A DNA stretch of 64,000 nt from the NCBI GenBank assembly GCA_963836915.1, contig CAWILH010000002.1:1364001-1428000 (forward strand), in the 5' to 3' direction. This stretch comes from Cryomorpha sp963836915 (GTDB taxonomy: Bacteria; Bacteroidota; Bacteroidia; Flavobacteriales_D; Cryomorphaceae). The stretch's first letter is position 1; the number at the start of each line of letters is the position of its first letter. A program made the position numbers and the translations under genes. The notes beneath the pieces were generated by a model. That model saw only the letters and a program-made list of their open reading frames with translations. It was not told the DNA's origin and made no database searches. Of the stretch, positions 16,755 through 25,258 are shown piece after piece.

Positions 16755-18178
16755 ATGAAAAAATCTAAACAAATAGGCTGGTTCTTGACCCTTTCTATCT
16801 CCGCCCTACTCATGGGAGCGTGCAGTGATGCGCCCAAAGAAGAAAAGGCAACCAAAGAAAAGCCCAACTATGCAGCATTGCCAACGCTTCAAGAGCGAAA
16901 AGTTGCTTTTGGAACCAATGAAGAGATGGACAATATCTTTCGCGTCTATGACGAAGCAGTGGCCGATGTGCGCAAAAATCCAGACGATATGGAAGCCCGC
17001 ATACGGCTGAGTGAAGTCTTCATCACCGAAGCCCGCATAACCGGAAAGCATAGCTATAATTACGATGCCGCACTCGATGTGCTCGGGGAAGTATTGGCGT
17101 CAGACCTGCCCAACAAAGACCAGCGATTTAGGGCATTGATGAATAAAGCATCCGTGCAGCTAAGCCTACATAAATTTGGCGATGCCCTTAAAACCGGCGA
17201 AGATGCCTTGAAAATAAACGATCGAAATGCCGGGATCTACGGCGTATTGGTCGATGCCAACGTAGAGCTCGGAAACTATGCAAAGGCCGTGGAAATGAGT
17301 GATAAAATGGTATCTATCCGTCCCGACCTTCGCTCCTACTCCCGCATCTCCTACTTACGTGAAATACACGGAGATGTAGCTGGTGCCAAAGAGGCGATGG
17401 ATATGGCCGTAAAAGCTGGATACCCTGGAATGGAACAGACCGAATGGCCCGGCTCACCCTCGGAAAACTCTACGAGCATTACGGAGATCTGAAAACTGCA
17501 GAGATGCATTATAAGATCGCTTTGCGCGAACGCCCAAACTACGCCTACGCCCTTGCAGCACTGGGTAATCTGGAGCGTAAAAAAGGGAATTTTGCGGAAG
17601 CAGAAAAGCTTCTTACCTCAGCTACGAATTTTATAGACGACGCGTCATTTCACGAGAAAATAGCCGACGTGCACCGTGATCAAGGATTTGCCGAAAGGGC
17701 AAAAGAAGACTATATGGCTGCCCTAAAAAGAATGGAAAATGCACAAGATGGAGAAGATGCGCACAGCCATGAGCACTTAGATGGACAAGGACATGATCAC
17801 ATACACGATGCCGAAGGGCATGGCCACGAGCACGGGTTGGAAATAGCGAATCTCTACCTTAAGATAGGTATGGACAAGCTACCCGAAGCCATGGAAAATG
17901 CCAAACTGGAGTATGGTAGAAGACCTAACAATATCGATGTAAACAAGTCACTGGCTATGATCTATTACCATAAAGGAGAAATGGCGAAAGCCGGAGAGCA
18001 CTTGCAAAAAGCTATGGCCACCAATTCTAAAGACCCTGAACTTAAGAGCCTTCTAGGGCTTATCGCCATTAAATCGGGCGACAAGGCAACTGGGAAAAAA
18101 TTGATCAAGGAAAGTATGGCGGTAAACCCACATCAAGAATCGAGTGTAGCTGCCGAAGCTGAAAAACAAATTTCATAG
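16755..18178 (+). CDS. TPR-repeat lipoprotein with His-rich loop, frameshifted
   Basis: The N-terminus carries a lipoprotein signal (lipobox MGAC, ATG 16755), followed by tetratricopeptide repeats. The frame breaks at GAATGGCCC (17443-17450): the upstream frame turns into non-TPR sequence and stops at 17492, while the TPR pattern resumes in the next frame as ARLTLGKLYEHYGDLKTAEMHY. One extra G gives TEWARLTLGKLY and one protein of about 474 residues. A loop near residues 334-360 holds nine histidines alternating with acidic and Gly residues, a probable metal-binding segment. The location beside two DUF4331 genes suggests a shared envelope function, which is inference. Confidence 0.82.
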
Positions 18179-18320
18179 ATCAGGATCAATCAAAAGAAAT
18201 GGGCAGCGCGGCCTAGAGAGATCCGTTAAGATCGAACTTGTTCAAAATTAGTCTCCAGCTTGAGAATCTTCCTGTGTATTTTTATTGTACTCTAGTATCT
18301 TCGCAGCCAGAAACGAGAAT

Positions 18321-19862
18321 ATGGAAGAGATAGGAACTGTAGAGTTAAAAAACTTAGAAGAGAGTGATTACGACCAGCTAAAAGATTCGATGATAGCTGC
18401 TTACGAAAATTGGCCTTCTGCCTATTGGCAAGAAGAACATATCCGTAAGCTCTTGAGGATTTTTCCGGAAGGGCAGATAGCCATCACTATAGACGGCAAA
18501 GTGGTGGGGTGCTCACTCTCTCTTATCGTGAAATACGACCTATTTGATGATAATCATAATTACCGTCAAGTAACTGGCGACTATACCTTTGATACCCACA
18601 ATGCAAAGGGCGATGTACTTTATGGCATCGATACTTTTGTGGAGCCCGACTACCGCGGTTTGCGTTTAGGTAGGCGGCTCTACGATGCGCGGAAGGAGCT
18701 ATGTGAAAAGCTGAATTTGGAAGCGATCGTATTTGGTGGCCGCATTCCCAATCTCCATAAGTATCCCGATCTATCTCCCAAAGACTACATTAATAAAGTA
18801 AAGCAGCGTGAGATCCACGACCCTACGCTCAACTTCCAGCTCAATAATGACTTCCACATCAAGAAAGTCCTAAAGAACTACTTGGAAGGAGATGAAGAAT
18901 CGCGGGAGTACGCGGTGCTTTTGGAGTGGGACAATATCTATTTCGAGAAGAAGACTTCAAAAATACGCAGTAACCAATCGGTAGTACGCCTTGGGCTTAT
19001 CCAATGGCAAATGCGTTTATACAGCGGTATCGAAGAGCTTTTCACCCAATGCGAGTATTTCGTAGATGCGGTGGCGGGCTATAAGAGCGACTTTGCGCTT
19101 TTTCCGGAGTTCTTCAATGCCCCCTTGATGGCCGAATACAATCACCTGAGCGAAGCGGGAGCGATCCGAAAATTGGCTGAATTTACTGCCGAAATCCGCG
19201 ACCGATTTATTCAGATGGCCGTTTCCTACAATGTGAATATCATAACCGGCTCCATGCCGATGATCGATGATGATGGGGTACTTTATAATGTCGGTTTCCT
19301 ATGCCGAAGAAACGGTACCTATGAAAAATACACGAAAATACATGTCACTCCCGATGAGAACAAACATTGGGGGCTCACCGGCGGCGACACGGTAAAAGTA
19401 ATGCAGACCGACTGCGGGCCTATCGGGGTATTGATCTGTTATGACGTAGAGTTTCCAGAGCTTCCGCGAATATTGGCGCAGCAAGACATGAAAATCTTGT
19501 TCGTGCCTTTTCTCACCGATACCCAAAATGGATACTCACGCGTGCGCTATTGCGCAAGGGCTCGCGCCATAGAAAACGAGTGCTACGTAGCCATAGCAGG
19601 TAGCGTGGGCAACTTGCCAAAGGTGGAAAATATGGATATCCAGTTTGCACAGTCGGTCGTGTTCACCCCCTGCGACTTCTCCTTTCCCACCACCGGAATA
19701 AAAGCCGAAGCCACCCCAAATACCGAGATGATACTTGTGGCCGATGTAGACCTCGACCTATTACGGGAACTACACCAATTTGGCGCCGTGAAAAACCTAA
19801 AAGACCGCCGTACCGATGTGTATCATCTTGGATTGGTTGATAAAACCAAGGCCAAGCCCTGA
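18321..19862 (+). CDS. Bifunctional GNAT acetyltransferase / carbon-nitrogen hydrolase
   Basis: The start at ATG 18321 gives 513 residues and begins at the conserved GNAT domain; a start at 18285 adds 12 unconserved residues. The N-terminal GNAT domain (about 8-200) includes FVEPDYRGLRLGRRLYDAR, the acetyl-CoA-binding loop. The C-terminal half is a nitrilase-superfamily domain with the Glu-Lys-Cys triad: LFPEFFNAP (Glu about 262), KIHVTPDE (Lys about 339) and VLICYDVEFPE (Cys about 373). This fusion is a known protein family in several phyla, but its substrate is not established. The gene ends inside a large hairpin terminator. Confidence 0.9.
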   Translation: MEEIGTVELKNLEESDYDQLKDSMIAAYENWPSAYWQEEHIRKLLRIFPEGQIAITIDGKVVGCSLSLIVKYDLFDDNHNYRQVTGDYTFDTHNAKGDVLYGIDTFVEPDYRGLRLGRRLYDARKELCEKLNLEAIVFGGRIPNLHKYPDLSPKDYINKVKQREIHDPTLNFQLNNDFHIKKVLKNYLEGDEESREYAVLLEWDNIYFEKKTSKIRSNQSVVRLGLIQWQMRLYSGIEELFTQCEYFVDAVAGYKSDFALFPEFFNAPLMAEYNHLSEAGAIRKLAEFTAEIRDRFIQMAVSYNVNIITGSMPMIDDDGVLYNVGFLCRRNGTYEKYTKIHVTPDENKHWGLTGGDTVKVMQTDCGPIGVLICYDVEFPELPRILAQQDMKILFVPFLTDTQNGYSRVRYCARARAIENECYVAIAGSVGNLPKVENMDIQFAQSVVFTPCDFSFPTTGIKAEATPNTEMILVADVDLDLLRELHQFGAVKNLKDRRTDVYHLGLVDKTKAKP

Positions 19863-19892
19863 GCGAAGAGCTCAGGGCTTGGCCTTGGTTTT
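19842..19892 (+). terminator. Long hairpin terminator overlapping the end of the nitrilase gene
   Basis: A perfect 23-bp inverted repeat (19842-19864 with 19870-19892) with a 5-nt loop GAAGA; the right arm ends in GGTTTT. The left arm includes the last six codons and the stop codon, so the C-terminal residues TKAKP are encoded by the stem. Confidence 0.85.
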
Positions 19893-19904
19893 ATAGTCGC
19901 AAGG

Positions 19905-20085
19905 GGCTAGTCTCGAGTGGTTAGTCTCGAGTGGTTAGTCTCGAGTCGCAAGTCTTCAAGAAGTGAGACTTATTTCATGCACGACCATAAGGTTCAATCT
20001 TGGACAACTCGAGACTCGCGACTTGCTACTTGCGACTCGAGACTCGAGACACGAGACTCGAGACTCGCAACCGCGAAACTTGCAA
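19905..20085 (+). repeat. Heptanucleotide arrays, consensus ACTCGAG and its 14-bp derivative
   Basis: Left part: three 14-bp units of the form TTAGTCTCGAGTGG (19909-19950). Right part (about 20008-20075): around nine 7-bp units ACTCGAG, ACTCGCG, ACTTGCT, ACTTGCG, ACTCGAG, ACACGAG and so on. The two parts are in inverse orientation to each other, about 60 bp apart. The block fills the gap between the nitrilase terminator and the M16 peptidase gene; a 66-residue ORF across it is low-complexity and not credible. Confidence 0.75.
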
Positions 20086-20139
20086 CTAAAATTTTTACCA
20101 CCTTTGGCCTTTCATAACCATCTTTAACCCAATAGTCTC

Positions 20140-23097
20140 ATGAAGAATTATTTTCAATTAGCGGGTATTTTCACCCTTCTTTTTTTCGCGGCGTGTACCC
20201 CGGAAAAAGAAAACAAAGAAGAATTCAAGTACGCTTACGAGACGGTAGAAGGCGATCCTTTGCAGGCCAAGATTTACACGTTGGACAATGGCCTGAAAGT
20301 ATATATGAGTGTGAATAAGCAGGAGCCGCGCATCGTAGCCCAAGTGGCAGTGCGCACAGGAAGCAAGCAAGATCCGGCCGATGCGACTGGTCTCGCTCAT
20401 TATTTAGAGCATATGCTTTTTAAAGGGTCATCTGAAATAGGCACCAAAGATTGGGAAACCGAAAAAGAACTGATCCGCCAGATAAGCGATCTCTACGAAA
20501 AGCACCGGAACACCCAAGACCCTGACGAACGAAAAGAAATATATGCTGCCATAGACAGCATCTCCGGCGCCGCGGCAGATTATGCCATAGCCAATGAATA
20601 TGATAAAATGGTGAGCTCGCTCGGAGCGCAGGGCACCAACGCTTATACCTGGTATGAGCAGACCGTTTACATCAATGATATCCCCGCGAATGAGCTGGAA
20701 AAATGGGCGGCATTGGAGTCTGACCGCTTTCGCGAATTGGTGCTCCGCCTATTTCATACCGAGCTCGAAGCGGTGTATGAAGAGTTCAACCGATCGCAGG
20801 ACAGCGATCAGCGGAAGGCATTCTACGTGATGATGGAGAATCTTTTTAAAGAGCACCAATACGGTACTCAAACTACGATCGGTACGAGCGACCATTTGAA
20901 AAATCCATCGATGGAAAAAATCCAGACCTATTTTAAAGCGCGTTATAAGCCAAATAATATGGCAATTGTGCTTTCGGGTGATCTCGATCCAGACAAAACC
21001 ATTGATATTATTAAAAAATACTTCGGCGATTTTGATAAAGGTGAATTGGAAGAATTTAAAGTGGCACAAGAAAAACCGATCACCGAGCCCATCATCAAGG
21101 ATGTGACCGGTGTGCAGGCCGAATTTGTTGAAATAGGCTACCGCCTCCCAGGCGCTGGAACCCCCGAAGCGACCAAGCTGAAAATCTTAGATGGCATATT
21201 GTCAAACGGACAGGCTGGATTGATAGACTTGAACCTTGTACAAAAGCAAAAGGTGATCCGTGCTTATTCTTCGCCCGCCATTTACAAGGATTACTCCGTA
21301 TTCAGTCTCAGCGGCAGTCCACGCGAAGGGCAAGAGCTGGAAGAAGTAGCCGACCTTATGCGCGGGGAGCTCGAGAAAGTCAAGAAGGGAGAATTTGAAG
21401 ATTGGATGATTGAAGCGGTGGTCAATGACATGAAGCTCTCCGAACTGCGCGGAAGCGAGAGCAATTGGAGCCGGGCGGGAAAGATGGTGGACGCATACAT
21501 CTATGGCGAGGCCTGGCCAGCCGTGGTCAATGAATTTGACGTGATGTCAAAACTTACCAAAGAAGATATCACGGCTTTCGCCAATGAATGGTTTGGCGAG
21601 AACTACGTACAGGTAAATAAACGGACAGGCAAAAACGAAGCGGTGAAGGTCGAAAAGCCAAAAATCACTCCCGTAAATATAGACCGCGATATAAAGTCTG
21701 CTTATTTCCAGAAATGGGACAGTATCGAATCTGGTCGTCTAGAACCTGTATTTATTGATTATGAAGCAGCTATCCATACCGAAAAGATGAAGAATGGAGT
21801 CGAATTCAGTACCGTTAAGAATAAGAACAATGAGCTTTTCAGCCTCTATTACATTCTCGACATGGGGTCTGAAAATGATAAAAAATTGGCATTGGCCATA
21901 GACTATCTCCCCTATCTCGGCACCGCTGACATGACCGCCGAAGACCTCCAAAAAGAACTGTTCAAACTCGGCGTAAGCTTCGACGTATTTAGTAGTAACG
22001 ACCGCTCCTATGTAGTGCTTACCGGCCTTAACAAATCGCTCGAACCGGGCATCAAGCTATTCGAAAAAGTACTGGCCGATGTGAAGTCCGACGATCAAGC
22101 CTATGATGATATGGTGGCTGGAGTGCTCAAGCGGCGCCAGGATGCCATGAAGAGCAAAGGGCAAATTCTGTTCCGCGCCATGGCAGATTACGCTAAGTAT
22201 GGTGAGAATTCGCCGATGAAAAACATGCTTTCCAAAGAAGAGCTAGAAGGTATAAATCCCGCCGAATTGGCCGATGAGCTTAAAAACCTTACTTCGTACA
22301 AGCATCGCATATTCTATTATGGCCCGCAAGATGCGAATGAAGTTGTCGAAATCTTATCAAAGCATCATAAAACACCCGAGAAATTTAAGGACTATCCCAA
22401 TCCGGTAGAGTTCACCGAACTCGATACCAAAGAAAACAAGGTATACTTCACCGATTATGATATGGTGCAAAGCGAAGTGATGATGATCTCCAAAGGAAAG
22501 CAGCTGGATGTTAACATGGCTCCGCAGGTCAATCTTTTCAACGAGTATTTCGGCGGTGGCCTCTCATCGATCGTTTTTCAAGAGATCCGCGAGTCAAAAG
22601 CGCTGGCATATTCTGCTTACAGCGGCTTTAGTATGCCATCCGAAAAGGATGAATATCACTATGTGACTGCTTACATCGGCGCACAAGTAGACAAACTTCC
22701 CGAGGCCACCGAGGCCATGATGGAACTGATGAACAATATGCCCCGTGCCGATATCCAATTCGAAGCAGCGCGAGATGCGGCTATGAAGAAAATAGAGACC
22801 AACAGGTCTACAGGGGCTTCAATCTTCTGGTCATACCAGCAAGCCCTAAACCGTGGTATAGATTATGATCTGAATAAGATGGTCTACGACTCTCTGAAGT
22901 CCATGGACTTCGATGACCTTCAAAGATTTTTTGATGCCAATATAAAAGACAAGGCTTATACGTATTGCGTCATTGGAAATTCGGAGATGGTAGATCAAAA
23001 GACGCTCGCCAAACTCGGGCCGGTAGAAGTGCTCAGCCTTGAGCAGCTATTCGGCTATCCAGAAGAAAAAAAGCCTGAAGCGCTGGTGAAGAAATAG
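20140..23097 (+). CDS. M16 family zinc metallopeptidase lipoprotein
   Basis: A 985-residue protein with a lipoprotein signal (lipobox FAAC near residue 19). The N-terminal catalytic M16 domain has the inverted zinc motif HYLEH at about 87-91 and the downstream glutamate within HTELEAVYEEFNR. Between them is an insertion of about 45 residues containing a charged helix (EKELIRQISDLYEKH). The C-terminal half repeats the M16 fold without a zinc motif (EYFGGGLSSIVFQEIRESKALAY), as in single-chain insulinase/pitrilysin-type enzymes. It probably degrades peptides in the periplasm. Monocistronic, with its own terminator at 23161. Confidence 0.9.
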   Translation: MKNYFQLAGIFTLLFFAACTPEKENKEEFKYAYETVEGDPLQAKIYTLDNGLKVYMSVNKQEPRIVAQVAVRTGSKQDPADATGLAHYLEHMLFKGSSEIGTKDWETEKELIRQISDLYEKHRNTQDPDERKEIYAAIDSISGAAADYAIANEYDKMVSSLGAQGTNAYTWYEQTVYINDIPANELEKWAALESDRFRELVLRLFHTELEAVYEEFNRSQDSDQRKAFYVMMENLFKEHQYGTQTTIGTSDHLKNPSMEKIQTYFKARYKPNNMAIVLSGDLDPDKTIDIIKKYFGDFDKGELEEFKVAQEKPITEPIIKDVTGVQAEFVEIGYRLPGAGTPEATKLKILDGILSNGQAGLIDLNLVQKQKVIRAYSSPAIYKDYSVFSLSGSPREGQELEEVADLMRGELEKVKKGEFEDWMIEAVVNDMKLSELRGSESNWSRAGKMVDAYIYGEAWPAVVNEFDVMSKLTKEDITAFANEWFGENYVQVNKRTGKNEAVKVEKPKITPVNIDRDIKSAYFQKWDSIESGRLEPVFIDYEAAIHTEKMKNGVEFSTVKNKNNELFSLYYILDMGSENDKKLALAIDYLPYLGTADMTAEDLQKELFKLGVSFDVFSSNDRSYVVLTGLNKSLEPGIKLFEKVLADVKSDDQAYDDMVAGVLKRRQDAMKSKGQILFRAMADYAKYGENSPMKNMLSKEELEGINPAELADELKNLTSYKHRIFYYGPQDANEVVEILSKHHKTPEKFKDYPNPVEFTELDTKENKVYFTDYDMVQSEVMMISKGKQLDVNMAPQVNLFNEYFGGGLSSIVFQEIRESKALAYSAYSGFSMPSEKDEYHYVTAYIGAQVDKLPEATEAMMELMNNMPRADIQFEAARDAAMKKIETNRSTGASIFWSYQQALNRGIDYDLNKMVYDSLKSMDFDDLQRFFDANIKDKAYTYCVIGNSEMVDQKTLAKLGPVEVLSLEQLFGYPEEKKPEALVKK

Positions 23098-23160
23098 GGC
23101 TAGAATCAAAAAGAAAAAATTGGGAGAGTAGATAAATCCTGCTCAATCAAATTGCATACG

Positions 23161-23204
23161 AAATACCCAAGTCTCAATTTACTGTGATTTGGGTATTTTT
23201 TTGT
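23161..23204 (+). terminator. Rho-independent terminator after M16 peptidase
   Basis: AAATACCCAA (23161-23170) pairs with TTGGGTATTT (23189-23198) and is followed by a T run; the loop is 18 nt. It lies 63 bp after the peptidase stop. Confidence 0.75.
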
Positions 23205-23286
23205 TTGATGAATTGCCTTGAAGGCTGGATTTTAATCAGAAATGAAAGCCGGCCATTCTCAGTTCTATGTAATCCGAATGGACGAC

Positions 23287-23294
23287 TACCTTTG
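23287..23294 (+). promoter_or_regulatory. TAnnTTTG -7 element, near-leaderless MATE gene
   Basis: TACCTTTG ends 8 nt before ATG 23303, so transcription would start at or just before the start codon. No clear -33 element was seen. Confidence 0.5.
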
Positions 23295-23302
23295 CGCGCG
23301 CC

Positions 23303-24634
23303 ATGAAAGTTCTCGACCATTATAAAACCAATTTTCGAATAGCCGCACCAGTGATGATAGGCCAGCTCGGCCATATCATGGTAAGCGTGGCCGATAGCAT
23401 TATGGTGGGGCAGCTCGGCACCATACCGCTGGCCGCCGTTGCACTTGGCAATAGTATTTTCGGGATGTTCATGGTCTTTGGCCTGGGCATGAGCTTTGGC
23501 GTGACCCCATTGGTAGCTAAGGCCGATGGCCAAAATCGGGAACACCTGCCCGGAGTACTCCTGAGACATGCCTTTTGGGTCAATCTAGTGGTGGGCTTCG
23601 TAATATTCGCAGTATTGGCGGCAGCCACGCCCCTGCTCTTCTACCTCGATCAAGATGCAGGCGTGGCCGAAATGGCAAGCCCCTACTTGGTCATCGTCAG
23701 CGCATCGGTCATCCCGCTGCTCGTATTTATGACCTTCAAGCAATTTGCCGAAGGGCTCGCCGACACGCGCATGGCCATGGTGATAAGCGTGGCGTGCAAC
23801 CTCATCAATGTTGGGCTGAATTACGTATTGATCTATGGGTTATTTGGCCTTCCGGCAATGGGGCTGAACGGTGCCGGCTGGGCTACCCTGATCGCCCGCA
23901 TCATCATGGCTGCCATCATGTGGTATTATGTGGTACGTGCCAAAAGGTTTAAGCGCTTTGGGCTTAAGGTGGGGCTGGTGAGCTTTCGCCAAAAGATCAC
24001 TCGAAGGCTCCTTCAGATCGGTATCCCTTCTGGACTGCAGTTCACCTTTGAAGTGGGCGCATTTTCGCTGGCTGCAGTATTTGCAGGAATGCTGAGTGCC
24101 ACCGCCTTGGCCGCGCACCAGATAGCCATAAGCATAGCCAGCGTGAGCTATATGGCCGTGACCGGGCTCGGCGCCGCGGCCACGGTGCGCATTGGCAATC
24201 AGGCTGGCAAGGGAGATGCCAATGCCCTTCAAACCGCCGCCCGTACCCTGTTCAGCATGGCAGTGGTATGGATGGTCTTCAGCGGTTTGCTCATCTACTT
24301 CGGCCGTGGTGCCTTGGCCAGTTTTTACTCAGATGATGTTGCCGTGCTCGCGCTTGCAGGGCAAATGCTCATCGTAGTGGTCATTTTTCAGCTTTCCGAC
24401 GGACTCCAGGCAGTGGGCTTGGGAGCCCTGCGCGGTTTTACCGACGTGAAAATCCCCACGCTCATATCCTTCTCGGCCTATTGGATACTCACCCTGCCCC
24501 TTGCCTATGGGCTTTCACAATATACGGCATTCGGAGCGCTGGGCATTTGGTACGCGCTGGCCTTTGGGCTTACCCTTTCGGCGGTCCTCCTGCTGTGGCG
24601 GTTCAAGCGCTTGGTTGCGGCATTTTCGCGGTAA
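23303..24634 (+). CDS. MATE family efflux transporter
   Basis: A 443-residue integral membrane protein with about twelve hydrophobic segments and the MATE pattern: APVMIGQLGHIMVSVADSIMVGQLG at the N-terminus, GMSFGVTPLVAKADGQ, and in the second half GIPSGLQFTFEVGAFSLAAVF and GLGAAATVRIGNQAGKGD. Such proteins export cationic drugs or metabolites in exchange for Na+ or H+. The closest pattern is the NorM type, but the substrate is not predictable. The start is supported by the -7 element immediately upstream. Confidence 0.92.
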   Translation: MKVLDHYKTNFRIAAPVMIGQLGHIMVSVADSIMVGQLGTIPLAAVALGNSIFGMFMVFGLGMSFGVTPLVAKADGQNREHLPGVLLRHAFWVNLVVGFVIFAVLAAATPLLFYLDQDAGVAEMASPYLVIVSASVIPLLVFMTFKQFAEGLADTRMAMVISVACNLINVGLNYVLIYGLFGLPAMGLNGAGWATLIARIIMAAIMWYYVVRAKRFKRFGLKVGLVSFRQKITRRLLQIGIPSGLQFTFEVGAFSLAAVFAGMLSATALAAHQIAISIASVSYMAVTGLGAAATVRIGNQAGKGDANALQTAARTLFSMAVVWMVFSGLLIYFGRGALASFYSDDVAVLALAGQMLIVVVIFQLSDGLQAVGLGALRGFTDVKIPTLISFSAYWILTLPLAYGLSQYTAFGALGIWYALAFGLTLSAVLLLWRFKRLVAAFSR

Positions 24635-24694
24635 GCGGAGCAATGCTGTAACCTTCTTATTTTTATTGCACTTATCTTTTAGGCTTTAAAGCCA

Positions 24695-25258
24695 ATGCTG
24701 CTGTTGCACGATCAGGAAAAACATATCATCAAGGGCTGTTTACAAAAAAAAGCCAAGGCGCAGCGTGCATTATATGAAGCCCACGCCAGTAAGATGTATG
24801 CACTCTGCCTGTGCTATGCCCGCAGCAAGGCCGATGCAGAAGATATGCTTCAAGAAGGATTTCTAAAAGTATACCGCGACCTGCACCAATACCGTCCCGA
24901 AGCGCCGCTCGGGGCTTGGATCAGGAAAGTAATGGTCAATACCGCATTGGAACATATCCGAAAGTACAGAAAAAAGGAAATGCGCTCTATCGACAATGTG
25001 CTGCTTTTTGACAGCGCCACGCCCGAGGTGGCCACGGCTGAGCTGAACGCCGAAGCCTTGCGAAACGAAATAAGGCGACTTCCCGAAGAGTTTCGCTTGG
25101 TATTCAACCTTTTTGCCATAGAAGGCTATAGCCATGGCGAGATATCAGATATGCTGGACATCTCAGTTGCCAACTCAAAAGTAAGGTTGAACCGCGCCCG
25201 CAACAGCTTGAAAAAAACAATTGAAGAAAACACGAAATACGCGCAGTATGAAAAGTGA
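24695..25258 (+). CDS. ECF-type RNA polymerase sigma factor
   Basis: A 187-residue sigma-70 family protein of the ECF group: region 2 with RALYEAHASKMYALCLCYARSKADAEDMLQEGFLKVYRDLHQYRPE, region 4 with LPEEFRLVFNLFAIEGYSHGEISDMLDISVANSKVRLNRARNSL. Its 3' end overlaps the start of the next gene by 11 bp, so the two are translationally coupled. That neighbour has an anti-sigma-like N-terminus facing the cytoplasm, which suggests sequestration of this sigma factor until an envelope signal arrives. The target promoters are unknown. Confidence 0.9.
   Translation: MLLLHDQEKHIIKGCLQKKAKAQRALYEAHASKMYALCLCYARSKADAEDMLQEGFLKVYRDLHQYRPEAPLGAWIRKVMVNTALEHIRKYRKKEMRSIDNVLLFDSATPEVATAELNAEALRNEIRRLPEEFRLVFNLFAIEGYSHGEISDMLDISVANSKVRLNRARNSLKKTIEENTKYAQYEK

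Noticed and set aside
19917..20117. 66-codon ORF upstream of the M16 gene
   Set aside because: Composed of repeats of the ACTCGAG array (SRLATCDSRLETRDSRLAT); no family resemblance.
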